Origin: Minisyncoccota bacterium
GTDB lineage: Bacteria > Patescibacteriota > Minisyncoccia > Minisyncoccales > Minisyncoccaceae
Length of the DNA stretch: 8,596 nt
NCBI GenBank assembly: GCA_028708155.1
Contig: JAQVZN010000022.1
Coordinates: 1 to 8,596 of the forward strand
Direction of reading: 5' to 3'
Shown in pieces: positions 1 through 7,410 of this stretch (position 1 is the stretch's first letter; each line of letters begins with the position of its first letter). The notes under the pieces are model-generated. The model was given only the letters and a program-made list of their open reading frames with translations. It was not told the DNA's origin and ran no database searches. The position numbers and the translations under genes are program-made.

Positions 1-2042
1 AACCAAGTCATCTGACGTTTAGCAAATTTAAAAGTATTAATTTTTATTCTTTCAATAATTTCATTTTTATCTTTATACTCTTTCCACTCCCTATAACCTA
101 TTGTTTCTAGCATTGGAGCTTTTGAAGAAAGCTTTTTTACTTCTTTCTCAAGTCCTCTTCCAATCATTTCGTCTACCCTTTTATTAATTCTTTTTTGTAA
201 CTTTTCTTTTTCTAAATTAATTCCAATTTGAACAATATTAAACTTGGGACTATTTTTAGTATTTTTATTAGAAGATTCACTGTAAGCAATTTCTAAAGCT
301 CTTACAAGTCTTCTTTTATTTTTCCCATCAATTAATAAAGCCCCTTCTTCATCTATCTTTTTATAAAGATCAAAAAGTTCTTCAACAGTCTTTTTCTCAA
401 GCTCTTTCCTTAGTTTTTTATCAACAACAAATTTAGGAAAATCAATATTTTCGGTAATGGCAGAAATATATAATCCTGTTCCACCTACAAGGAAAGGAAC
501 CTTACCCCTCCTTAAAACCTCTTTAATTGCGTTCTCAGCGTCTTTTTTGAACAAAGCAACATTATACTTCTCTTCGGGTGAAATTATATCAATTAAGTGA
601 TGTTTTACTCCCTCAACAAAATATTCTTTTCCTTTATCTTTTTTAGGTTTAGCTGTTCCTATATCCATTTTCTTATAAACTAATCTTGAATCAGCAGAAA
701 TAATCTCTCCATTAAATTCTTTAGCTAATTTTATTGCCATTCCTGTTTTTCCAGTAGCTGTAGGGCCTAAAATTACTACAAGTTTATTTATTTCCCCCTC
801 AAGTCCAAAATTTAACGCTTTTGTTATTTTAACTGAAACAAAAGTTCCTAATAAGTCTTTTTTTTCTGATTTAAATTTAACCGTTTTATAATCCCAAGAC
901 TTTCCAACATAGAAACCACCTTTTTTTTCTAAAACTAAAACTTCTAAAATCTTACCAACATATTTTTCATTCTTTGAAAGAACTTTTTTAGTTAAAATTT
1001 CGTTCAATCTTCGCTCTCTAGATTTCTTTTCTTTTTTAGAAACGTCATCCTCCATTTTTAAAATTGCAAAAGTTCCTGGTCTTGTAGAAAATTGATTAAT
1101 GTAGGCCATATCAAAATTAAGTTCTCTAAAAGCTCTTTCTGTTTCTCTAAATTCTTTTTCTGTTTCTCCTGAAAAGCCAACGATAACATCTGTAGAAATA
1201 AAGATATCTTCTTTCCTTTTTTCTTTGAAAGCTTTTTTAATTTTTAAAAATAGTTTCTTATATTTTTCATAAGTATAAGGCCTATTCATTCTTTTAAGAA
1301 CTGAATTTGATCCAGATTGAATTGGAAGGTTGAGATATGGTCCGTATTTTTCAGATGAGACCATAGCTTTAATTAATTTTTGAGAAAAATTTCTAGGATG
1401 AGGAGAAGTAAATCTAATCCAAAAATTTGAAGGAATTTCATTTATCATCTTTAAAAGATCTGGAAAATCAACACCTTCCGAATTATAATCATTAACATTT
1501 TGCCCTAAAAGCCAAATTTCTTTAGCTCCCTTAAGGACAGCTTCTTTAACTTCTTTTAAGATTTCCTGGTAATGTCTGCACTTGAGTGGTCCTCTAGTGT
1601 AAGGAACCGCGCAATAAGTACAAAAATTCTCACAACCGTTTGATATTGGAATGTTCGCAATATAATTAACCTCTCTTTCTGGATAAATATTTAAATAATC
1701 TTTATCGTAGCAAAAGTCATCTTTACCTAATACTTTATACCAATTACTTAAATCTTTAATATCTAAGATGTAATCAATTTTGTCTTCAAGCTTCTTTTTA
1801 TCAAAATCCAAAACACATCCAGTTAGGATTGTTTTAGCTTTTATTTTTTTAAATTTAGGAGTTAATCCAAAGATTCTATCAACAGCAGATTGCCTTACAG
1901 AACATGCAACAATAATTATTAAATCCGCCTCTTCCATTTTAGAAGTTTTTTCGTATTCAAAGTCTTTAAGCACTCTTGTGATTCTTTCCGCATCAGCAAC
2001 GTTCATTTGGCAACCAAAAATTATCAAAAAATATTTATTCAT
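1..2042 (-). CDS. miaB-miaA: MiaB-MiaA fusion: tRNA methylthiotransferase joined to tRNA dimethylallyltransferase (3' end cut by window edge)
   Basis: One open frame of 680 visible residues carries both enzymes of ms2i6A37 synthesis. Residues 1-418 are MiaB. Its N-terminal cluster cysteines are C11 (GCQMN), C47 (ACSVRQSA) and C76 (TGC). The radical-SAM cysteines are C137, C141 and C144 (CENFCTYC, followed by PYTRG), and a TRAM tRNA-binding domain spans about 355-418. Residues 419-680 are MiaA. It has a P-loop GPTATGKT at 426-433, DSRLVY at 451-456, DIGTAKP at 460-466, a GGTGLYIS motif, RRLVRALE at 577-584, and KRQMTW at the window edge. MiaA transfers a dimethylallyl group to N6 of A37, and MiaB then methylthiolates C2. 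The TRAM end (EGEI) abuts the MiaA start (NKLVVILG) with no linker, and no ATG, GTG or TTG lies in frame at the junction. MiaA residues after W680 lie outside the window, probably 10-40 of them. The ATG overlaps the pfkB stop as ATGA. The usual Q of DSRQVY is L454 here. Both domain assignments are very secure. That the fusion acts as a bifunctional enzyme is inferred. Confidence 0.95.
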   Translation of the reverse strand, partial: MNKYFLIIFGCQMNVADAERITRVLKDFEYEKTSKMEEADLIIIVACSVRQSAVDRIFGLTPKFKKIKAKTILTGCVLDFDKKKLEDKIDYILDIKDLSNWYKVLGKDDFCYDKDYLNIYPEREVNYIANIPISNGCENFCTYCAVPYTRGPLKCRHYQEILKEVKEAVLKGAKEIWLLGQNVNDYNSEGVDFPDLLKMINEIPSNFWIRFTSPHPRNFSQKLIKAMVSSEKYGPYLNLPIQSGSNSVLKRMNRPYTYEKYKKLFLKIKKAFKEKRKEDIFISTDVIVGFSGETEKEFRETERAFRELNFDMAYINQFSTRPGTFAILKMEDDVSKKEKKSRERRLNEILTKKVLSKNEKYVGKILEVLVLEKKGGFYVGKSWDYKTVKFKSEKKDLLGTFVSVKITKALNFGLEGEINKLVVILGPTATGKTGMAIKLAKEFNGEIISADSRLVYKKMDIGTAKPKKDKGKEYFVEGVKHHLIDIISPEEKYNVALFKKDAENAIKEVLRRGKVPFLVGGTGLYISAITENIDFPKFVVDKKLRKELEKKTVEELFDLYKKIDEEGALLIDGKNKRRLVRALEIAYSESSNKNTKNSPKFNIVQIGINLEKEKLQKRINKRVDEMIGRGLEKEVKKLSSKAPMLETIGYREWKEYKDKNEIIERIKINTFKFAKRQMTW

Positions 2043-2965
2043 AGAAGACCATTTGTTGAACCTTGCTTTTTGATACAACTAGAAGCATTTTTAAAACCAA
2101 GATTAATAGCTTTTTCAATATTATTATATTTAATTAACCCAGAAATAAAAGCAGAATTAAAAGCGTCACCTGCTCCTGTTTTATCAACTGCCTTAATAGC
2201 TTTGGTTTTTTTAACATAGACTTTTCCCTCACTAATTACTGTGACTCCTCTATCTCCTTTTGTCATAACGGTAATTCCTTTATGTAAATCAATTAAATCT
2301 TTAACAATCTTATCTTCTTTCTTGTATTCATTTTTTGTTAAAATAGCTGCCTCTTCTTGATTAAGCATCAAAACATCAACCTTATCAATAATTTTTTTCA
2401 ACTTTTTAGAAGGAAGAGAAAGTTGACTATTCCCTGGATTAAAAGCAATCTTTATTTTATTTTTAAAAGCAAAATCAACAATCTCTTGAGTTGTCTTTGC
2501 TAATTTTCCTGAAAGTGGAGCTAAATAATACCACTTAGCTTTTTTAAATTTAATCTCTTTTAGTTTTTCAGAAGCTCCTCTAAAAATCATAACTGTTCTA
2601 TCTTTTCCTAAAATATTAAATATTACAGAACAATTAGTTGGAGCACTTTTAACTATTTGAATTAATTTAGTTTCTATTTTAGCTATTTTTAATTTATTTA
2701 TAATTTCTTTTCCTAAGATATCCGTTCCTAAAGAGCCTAAATAAGCAACTTTAAATCCCTGCCTTTTAAAGGTAAAAGCTGCATTTACTCCCCCTCCACC
2801 AATATTAAAACTAGTGTCTTTAAGTCCTATTTTTGAACCTAAATTAAAAGCAATAGCTTCTCCTGAAATAAAATCAGGAGAAGATATAATGCTCATCTCT
2901 TTTGGAGAAATATAAATATCCCAAGTAGCTGACCCAAATGTAATAATATCGCAATAGTTTACCAT
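2039..2965 (-). CDS. PfkB/ribokinase-family carbohydrate kinase
   Basis: This 308-residue protein is a complete PfkB-fold cytosolic kinase, which transfers phosphate from ATP to a sugar, sugar phosphate or nucleoside. The N-terminal strand carries GSATWD at 11-16. The glycine-rich substrate motif GGGGVNAA spans 56-63. An FRGAS segment lies mid-protein. The C-terminal signature DKTGAGDAFNSAF has D261 at the start, the anion-hole glycines G264-G266 and the catalytic base D267. The length is normal for the family. The start ATG lies inside the end of the PEP synthase gene (ATGGTAA, 7-bp overlap), and the TGA stop overlaps the miaB start by 4 bp, so translation is probably coupled on both sides. 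The substrate cannot be read from the sequence. Neighbouring glycolytic genes make a 6-phosphofructokinase role attractive, but ribokinase-like, nucleoside or other sugar kinase activity is equally possible. The family call is firm and the substrate is unknown. Confidence 0.9.
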   Translation of the reverse strand: MVNYCDIITFGSATWDIYISPKEMSIISSPDFISGEAIAFNLGSKIGLKDTSFNIGGGGVNAAFTFKRQGFKVAYLGSLGTDILGKEIINKLKIAKIETKLIQIVKSAPTNCSVIFNILGKDRTVMIFRGASEKLKEIKFKKAKWYYLAPLSGKLAKTTQEIVDFAFKNKIKIAFNPGNSQLSLPSKKLKKIIDKVDVLMLNQEEAAILTKNEYKKEDKIVKDLIDLHKGITVMTKGDRGVTVISEGKVYVKKTKAIKAVDKTGAGDAFNSAFISGLIKYNNIEKAINLGFKNASSCIKKQGSTNGLL

Positions 2966-5346
2966 AAGAACTTTTTTCTAGTTTTTACTCCACTTAATTT
3001 AATAATTGTTTTGATGACTGAGTCTGGGTTAAGAGATATTGCAGAAATATTTCTTTTCATAATAAATTCAGCAAATTCAGGATAATCAGAAGGTGCTTGT
3101 CCGCAAATTCCACAATATTTTTTTCTTTTTTTACAAGTCTGAATAGCTTGATCTATTAATTTCATAACGGCTTCATTTTTTTCATTTCCAATATGAGCTA
3201 AATCCCCGTTATCTCTATCAAGTCCAAGAGAAAGTTGTGTTAAATCATTAGAACCAATACTAAAACCATCAAATATATCTAAAAATTCATTAGCTAAAAT
3301 TACGTTTGAAGGAATCTCACACATTACATAAACTGGCATCTTTTTATCATCTAATCCAAATTTATTAATCAAATCTCTGACTTGTCTTCCTTCTTCTAGA
3401 GTCCTACAAAATGGAACCATAACACATACATTTTTAAGTCCAAATTCAGATCTTACTCTCTTAATCGCTTCGCATTCAAGCTTAAAAGCTTTTTGAAATT
3501 CAGAATCAATGTACCTTGAAGCTCCTCTAAATCCCATCATTGGATTTTCTTCTTCTTTTTCAAAAAGTCTTCCTCCGATTAAATTTCTATACTCATTTGT
3601 TTTAAAATCAGAGAATCTTACGATAACTTTTTTAGGATGAAACGCTGCTCCAATTTGTGCTACTCCCTCAGCCAATTTATCAACATAGAATTTCTTTTTG
3701 TCTTGATAGCCGATTGTTAGCTCTTCTATTTTTTTCTTTTCTTCCTTGGTTAATCTTGCTTTTATTTTATCATAATAACATAAAGCTAAAGGATGAATTC
3801 CTATTTTGTTAGCAATAATAAATTCTTCACGAGCAAGCCCAACTCCATCAACTGGAAGAAATGAATATTGGAAAGCTATATCTGGAGCTCCAATATTTAA
3901 ACAAATATCAGTTTTTAAATCAGGCATTTTATCTAAGTTATACCTCTTTGAAGTGTATGGTATTTTCCCTTTAAAGATTCTTCCTTTTAATCCTTGAGTA
4001 CAATCAACAGTTACGATATCCCCAGTTTTGAAAGTTTTTGTAGCGTCTCTTGTTCCAACAATACATGGAATACCAAGCTCTCTAGAAATGATAGCTGAAT
4101 GGCAAGTTTTTCCACCTTCATCGGTAATTACTGCTCCGGCTATAGTCATGATACTATTCCAATCAGGATCAGTCATTTTAGTAATTAAAACTTCTCCTTC
4201 CTTAAAATCTTTCATATCTTTAGGATCTAAAATAACCCTTACCTTACCTACTCCTATTTTATTTCCAACAGCAATTCCATACAAAGAAGGTTCTTTAGAT
4301 GAATCAATCATATATTCTGTATAGAAATGACCAGATTCATTTGAATGAACAGTCTCAGGTCTTGATTGAACAATAAATAATTTTCCAGTTTTTCCGTCTT
4401 TTGCCCATTCGATGTCTTGTGGACGACCATAATGATTTTCAATTACACATCCCCATTTCGCTAATGTTAAAACTTCTTCATCAGTTAAAGACATAATGTT
4501 TTGGTCTTTTTTATTTACCGCAACTTCTTTTAATCCACTGTTTTTAGAATAAATATATTTTTTAGTTTTTCTACCTAAGTTTTTAGAAATAATAGACTTA
4601 TATCCTTCAGTTAGTCCAGTTTTAAAAACAAAAAACTTATCAGGAGTAATTCTTCCTTTTACTATCATTTCTCCAATTCCCCAAACAGAATTAATGATAA
4701 CAGCTTTGTTAAACCCTGTCTCTGTATCAATTGTAAACATAATTCCTGAAGAAGCTAAATCAGATCTAACCATCTTTTGAATACAAGCTGATAGATAAAC
4801 TTCAAGTTGCTTAAATCCTTTTTCCCTTCTATATGAAATAGCTCTGTCAGTGAATAAAGAAGAATAACAATTTTTGACAGCTTTTAAAACATCTTTTTCT
4901 CCAGATATGTTTAAAAATGATTCATGTTGTCCTGCAAATGAAGCATCTGGCAAATCTTCTGCAGTAGCACTAGATCTAACCGCAACATCTGCGTTTTTAC
5001 CATATTCTTTTTCTAGTTTATTATATGCAATAAGAATATCTTTTTCTAAATCCTCAGGGAACTTTCCTTTAGAAATCCAACCCCTAGCTAATTTACCTGC
5101 CTTTTGAACGTTCTCTAATTTTTTTAAATCTAAATTATTAAATAATTTTTCTAGTTTTACATCAATTTTATTGAAACTGATAAAATACTTATAAGCATCG
5201 GCTGTTGTTGCAAATCCATTTGGAATATTTATTCCTTTATTAGATAAAAGCGAGTACATTTCGCCAAGTGAAGCGTTTTTACCACCTACTCTAGCCACGT
5301 CAGTTTTCCTCAAATCAGAAAACCATAAAATTGTTTCTTTTTTCAT
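2959..5346 (-). CDS. ppsA: Phosphoenolpyruvate synthase (pyruvate, water dikinase)
   Basis: The enzyme converts pyruvate + ATP + water to PEP + AMP + phosphate in the cytosol. This is normally the gluconeogenic direction, and it can run in reverse in some anaerobes. The 795 residues match the usual length of about 790. The N-terminal ATP-grasp-like nucleotide domain (about 1-340) contains VGGKNASLGEM near 20-30 and VRSSATAEDLPDASFAG from V123. The swivelling phosphohistidine domain has GGKTCHSAIISRELGIPC with the phosphorylated H416. The C-terminal PEP/pyruvate TIM barrel contains ENPMMGFRGASRYID, GSNDLTQLSLGLDRD from G698, and GICGQAPSD with the catalytic C748. All key residues are present. 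The start was chosen because MKKETILWFSDL aligns with the family N-terminus. The gene begins 10 bp after the small membrane ORF, without a Shine-Dalgarno sequence, and its end overlaps the kinase gene by 7 bp. Pyruvate phosphate dikinase is less likely because the total length and the motif spacing fit PEP synthase. Confidence 0.96.
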   Translation of the reverse strand: MKKETILWFSDLRKTDVARVGGKNASLGEMYSLLSNKGINIPNGFATTADAYKYFISFNKIDVKLEKLFNNLDLKKLENVQKAGKLARGWISKGKFPEDLEKDILIAYNKLEKEYGKNADVAVRSSATAEDLPDASFAGQHESFLNISGEKDVLKAVKNCYSSLFTDRAISYRREKGFKQLEVYLSACIQKMVRSDLASSGIMFTIDTETGFNKAVIINSVWGIGEMIVKGRITPDKFFVFKTGLTEGYKSIISKNLGRKTKKYIYSKNSGLKEVAVNKKDQNIMSLTDEEVLTLAKWGCVIENHYGRPQDIEWAKDGKTGKLFIVQSRPETVHSNESGHFYTEYMIDSSKEPSLYGIAVGNKIGVGKVRVILDPKDMKDFKEGEVLITKMTDPDWNSIMTIAGAVITDEGGKTCHSAIISRELGIPCIVGTRDATKTFKTGDIVTVDCTQGLKGRIFKGKIPYTSKRYNLDKMPDLKTDICLNIGAPDIAFQYSFLPVDGVGLAREEFIIANKIGIHPLALCYYDKIKARLTKEEKKKIEELTIGYQDKKKFYVDKLAEGVAQIGAAFHPKKVIVRFSDFKTNEYRNLIGGRLFEKEEENPMMGFRGASRYIDSEFQKAFKLECEAIKRVRSEFGLKNVCVMVPFCRTLEEGRQVRDLINKFGLDDKKMPVYVMCEIPSNVILANEFLDIFDGFSIGSNDLTQLSLGLDRDNGDLAHIGNEKNEAVMKLIDQAIQTCKKRKKYCGICGQAPSDYPEFAEFIMKRNISAISLNPDSVIKTIIKLSGVKTRKKFLW

Positions 5347-5356
5347 ATAATATAAA

Positions 5357-5458
5357 TTAACGACTAATAAATAAAACGTATATTCCTATTCCTAAAAATA
5401 ATAAAGCAAAAAATATATCAATCCAAAGAATAGGTATGCCTGCTTTTCTATTTTTCAT
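5357..5458 (-). CDS. Small single-pass membrane peptide, 33 residues, unknown function
   Basis: A short open frame from ATG at 5458 to TAA at 5357 fills the only gap between the acetyl-CoA synthetase alpha gene and ppsA. The product starts with a basic stretch (MKNRKAG). It continues as an almost unbroken hydrophobic segment at about 8-31 (rich in Ile, Leu and Phe, with W12, D14, G23 and G25) and ends in SR. This reads as one transmembrane helix, with the basic N-terminus predicted to face the cytoplasm. The ATG overlaps the end of the alpha-subunit gene by 11 bp. A TAA two codons upstream in the same frame makes this ATG the first possible start. The stop lies 10 bp before the ppsA ATG. The snug fit in an operon where genes otherwise overlap, and the clear membrane-helix composition, favour a real gene. 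I recognise no family. It could instead be a chance frame in AT-rich DNA, where hydrophobic codons are common. Confidence 0.6.
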   Translation of the reverse strand: MKNRKAGIPILWIDIFFALLFLGIGIYVLFISR

Positions 5459-6779
5459 AAGTTAAATATTTAATAACTTTAACAGCTTTTTCTATTTCTG
5501 TTATATTTGTTATTTTATTTTTTTCTATAATGCTAATTGCTTTTTTGAAAGATTCTCCTCCAATAAAAGACACTATAATTGGTTTTTCATATCTCTTTTG
5601 TAATTTTATAATTATTTTAGCAGTTTTTTCTGGTTCTGTCATTACTTGCAATCCTTGAATCACTAAAAGACAATGAATATCTTCTTGCTTAAGCATGGCT
5701 TCTATCACAACCTCATATCTATCAGCTAAAGCATCTCCCAAAACATCAAAAGGATTATTTCTTCCTTTAATATTTTTTAAAACAGGAACATCTAAAAATT
5801 TTAAAGTTTCTTTTTTAAGTTGAGGTACTTTTATTTTTTCAGCATCAAGATAATCTACAGCGAGTACTCCAAAACCACCACCATTAGTAACAATTCCTAC
5901 GCCATTTTTAAAACGTTTATTAAACGATAATGCTTTAGCTGTTAAAAGAAGTTCTTCTATTGAATTTACTTCAATTACTCCTGTTTGTTTAAAAACAGAA
6001 CTATATATTTTGCTGTCTCCGGCAAGTGATCCTGTGTGAGTTAAGGCAGCGCTTTTTCCTAATTTTGTTTTCCCTGACTTTAAAACAATAATTGGTTTTA
6101 CCTTAGAAACCTTTGAGGCTGTTTCTAAAAACTTTCTTCCATTTTTAATTCCTTCTATATAAATAGCAATGACACTAGTTTCTTTATCTGAAACTAAATA
6201 GTTAAGATAATCTGATAAATCTAATCCTGCTTCATTTCCAAAAGAAACTATTTTTGAAAATCCATAGTTTTCTGTTCTTGAAATATCTATTATTGAATCT
6301 ATAATTGCTCCTGATTGAGATAAGAGCGCAATATTCCCTTTTTTAGGAATAAAGGGAGCAAAAGAAGCATTAAGATTATTTTTTGTATTAACAATGCCTA
6401 AACAGTTTGGTCCAACTAAAGGAATATTAGCTTTATCTAAAATATCTTTTAATTCTTTTTCTCTTTCCATATTTCCATTTTCTGAAAATCCCGCAGAGAT
6501 AACAATAACTCCTTTTACTTTCTTCTGAACACATTCTAGAGCAATATTAGAGACAACTCCGCCCGGAACAGCGATAATAGCTAAATCAATTTTTTCTTTA
6601 ATTTCTAAGATTGATTTATATACTTTTTTCTTAAAAATTTTCTTTTGTTTTATATTAACAAAAAAAATCTTCTTTTTTGATTTAAGCAAATTTAAAGCAA
6701 TTCCTGAACCAACTGTTTTAGGTTCTTCAGAAGCTCCAATTAAGGCAATCGTTTTTGGGTTAAAAATATTATTAAGCAT
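5448..6779 (-). CDS. acdA: ADP-forming acetyl-CoA synthetase, alpha subunit (CoA-binding/ligase)
   Basis: This is the large subunit of the energy-conserving acyl-CoA synthetase: acetyl-CoA + ADP + phosphate gives acetate + ATP + CoA. The protein has 443 residues, close to the size of stand-alone alpha subunits. Domain 1 (about 1-130) is a Rossmann CoA-binding domain opening with FNPKTIALIGASEEPKTVGSG and containing IAVPGG and VGPNCLGI. Domain 2 (about 150-285) is succinyl-CoA-ligase-like, with LLSQSGAI, SFGNEAGLDLSDYL and LTHTGSLAGD. In the last motif, H248 is the expected phosphohistidine. Domain 3 (about 290-440) is the acyl-CoA synthetase ligase part, with TNGGGFGVLAVD and NPFDVLGDA. The start fits the family N-terminus and overlaps the upstream beta-subunit gene by 8 bp, as expected for subunits made together. 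The acyl specificity (acetyl versus branched or aryl) cannot be told from the sequence, so 'acetyl' is the default reading. Confidence 0.94.
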   Translation of the reverse strand: MLNNIFNPKTIALIGASEEPKTVGSGIALNLLKSKKKIFFVNIKQKKIFKKKVYKSILEIKEKIDLAIIAVPGGVVSNIALECVQKKVKGVIVISAGFSENGNMEREKELKDILDKANIPLVGPNCLGIVNTKNNLNASFAPFIPKKGNIALLSQSGAIIDSIIDISRTENYGFSKIVSFGNEAGLDLSDYLNYLVSDKETSVIAIYIEGIKNGRKFLETASKVSKVKPIIVLKSGKTKLGKSAALTHTGSLAGDSKIYSSVFKQTGVIEVNSIEELLLTAKALSFNKRFKNGVGIVTNGGGFGVLAVDYLDAEKIKVPQLKKETLKFLDVPVLKNIKGRNNPFDVLGDALADRYEVVIEAMLKQEDIHCLLVIQGLQVMTEPEKTAKIIIKLQKRYEKPIIVSFIGGESFKKAISIIEKNKITNITEIEKAVKVIKYLTYEK

Positions 6780-7410
6780 TTTTTTTAATTATTATTCTAA
6801 AATCAGCCACATTAATTTCTTTTTCATTAATAAATACAGGATTAAAATCAATAGAAACTATTTCTTTTTCATTTACAGCAAGTTTTGATAAATTAATTAA
6901 AAGATCAGCTAATTTACTTAAGTTTACTTTTTTCTTTCCTCTAAAATTAGTCAAAACATCAAAAGATTTAATTTCTTGAATCATTTTCAAAGCCTCATTT
7001 TTATTTATAGGACAAACTCTAAAACTAACATCTTTTAATATTTCTACAAATATGCCACCAAGCCCAAACATAACGATTGGTCCGAAGGTATTATCATGAG
7101 TCATTCCAACAACTACCTCTCTTCCATCAAATTGTTTTTGGATCATCATCCCCTCTTTATCTTTAAATTTTTTATCAAGCTCGTCAAAAACATTCTCCAA
7201 CTCTTTGATATCATTAATATTTGTAACAACTGCTCCTTTCTCTGTTTTATGAACTATTTTATCAGAAAAAACTTTTAAAATTACAGGAAAGCCAATCTTT
7301 TTTGCAAACTTAAGAACACTTTCTTTATCATTAAAAATTTCTGTATCTTTTACTTCAATATTGTACTTCTTGAATAAATTTTTGCTATCTTTAAAATTAA
7401 GTAAATTCAT
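6772..7410 (-). CDS. acdB: ADP-forming acetyl-CoA synthetase, beta subunit (ATP-grasp)
   Basis: This is the nucleotide-binding subunit that pairs with the alpha subunit encoded directly downstream. Its 212 residues form a single ATP-grasp domain. GFPVILKV (40-47) is the nucleotide-binding strand. The HKTEKGAVV segment starts at H54, which corresponds to the histidine thought to carry phosphate from the alpha subunit to ADP in this family. REVVVGMTHDNTFGPIVMFG continues into the glycine-rich GGIFVE and DVSFR, and DFNPVF near the C-terminus supplies the acidic metal-binding end of the fold. The usual GGV after the histidine motif reads GAV here, a mild deviation. The size and split organisation match the two-gene (alpha plus beta) form known from hyperthermophilic archaea, not the fused single-chain form. 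The start ATG overlaps the triosephosphate isomerase stop (ATGA), and the end overlaps the alpha start by 8 bp. The assignment is strong because the partner gene is adjacent. Confidence 0.94.
   Translation of the reverse strand: MNLLNFKDSKNLFKKYNIEVKDTEIFNDKESVLKFAKKIGFPVILKVFSDKIVHKTEKGAVVTNINDIKELENVFDELDKKFKDKEGMMIQKQFDGREVVVGMTHDNTFGPIVMFGLGGIFVEILKDVSFRVCPINKNEALKMIQEIKSFDVLTNFRGKKKVNLSKLADLLINLSKLAVNEKEIVSIDFNPVFINEKEINVADFRIIIKKNA

Noticed and set aside
1..2042. Separate miaB and miaA genes with a conventional internal miaA start.
   Set aside because: From the late TRAM domain to the MiaA P-loop there is no stop and no in-frame ATG, GTG or TTG. The next ATG (residue 435) lies inside the ATP-binding motif, so a complete MiaA cannot begin there.
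1780..2219. Two overlapping plus-strand open frames (1780-2073 and 2007-2219).
   Set aside because: They lie antisense to the miaB N-terminus and the pfkB end. Both minus-strand genes have clear family motifs, and the plus-strand translations resemble nothing.
3806..5107. Plus-strand open frames at 3806-3997, 4028-4324 and 4874-5107.
   Set aside because: All are shadows inside ppsA, whose phosphohistidine, nucleotide and PEP-binding motifs are complete in the minus frame.
5346..5360. TATATT directly upstream of ppsA as a possible internal promoter.
   Set aside because: It ends only about 2 nt before the ATG, too close to start transcription in front of that codon, and it lies in AT-rich DNA with no -35 match.
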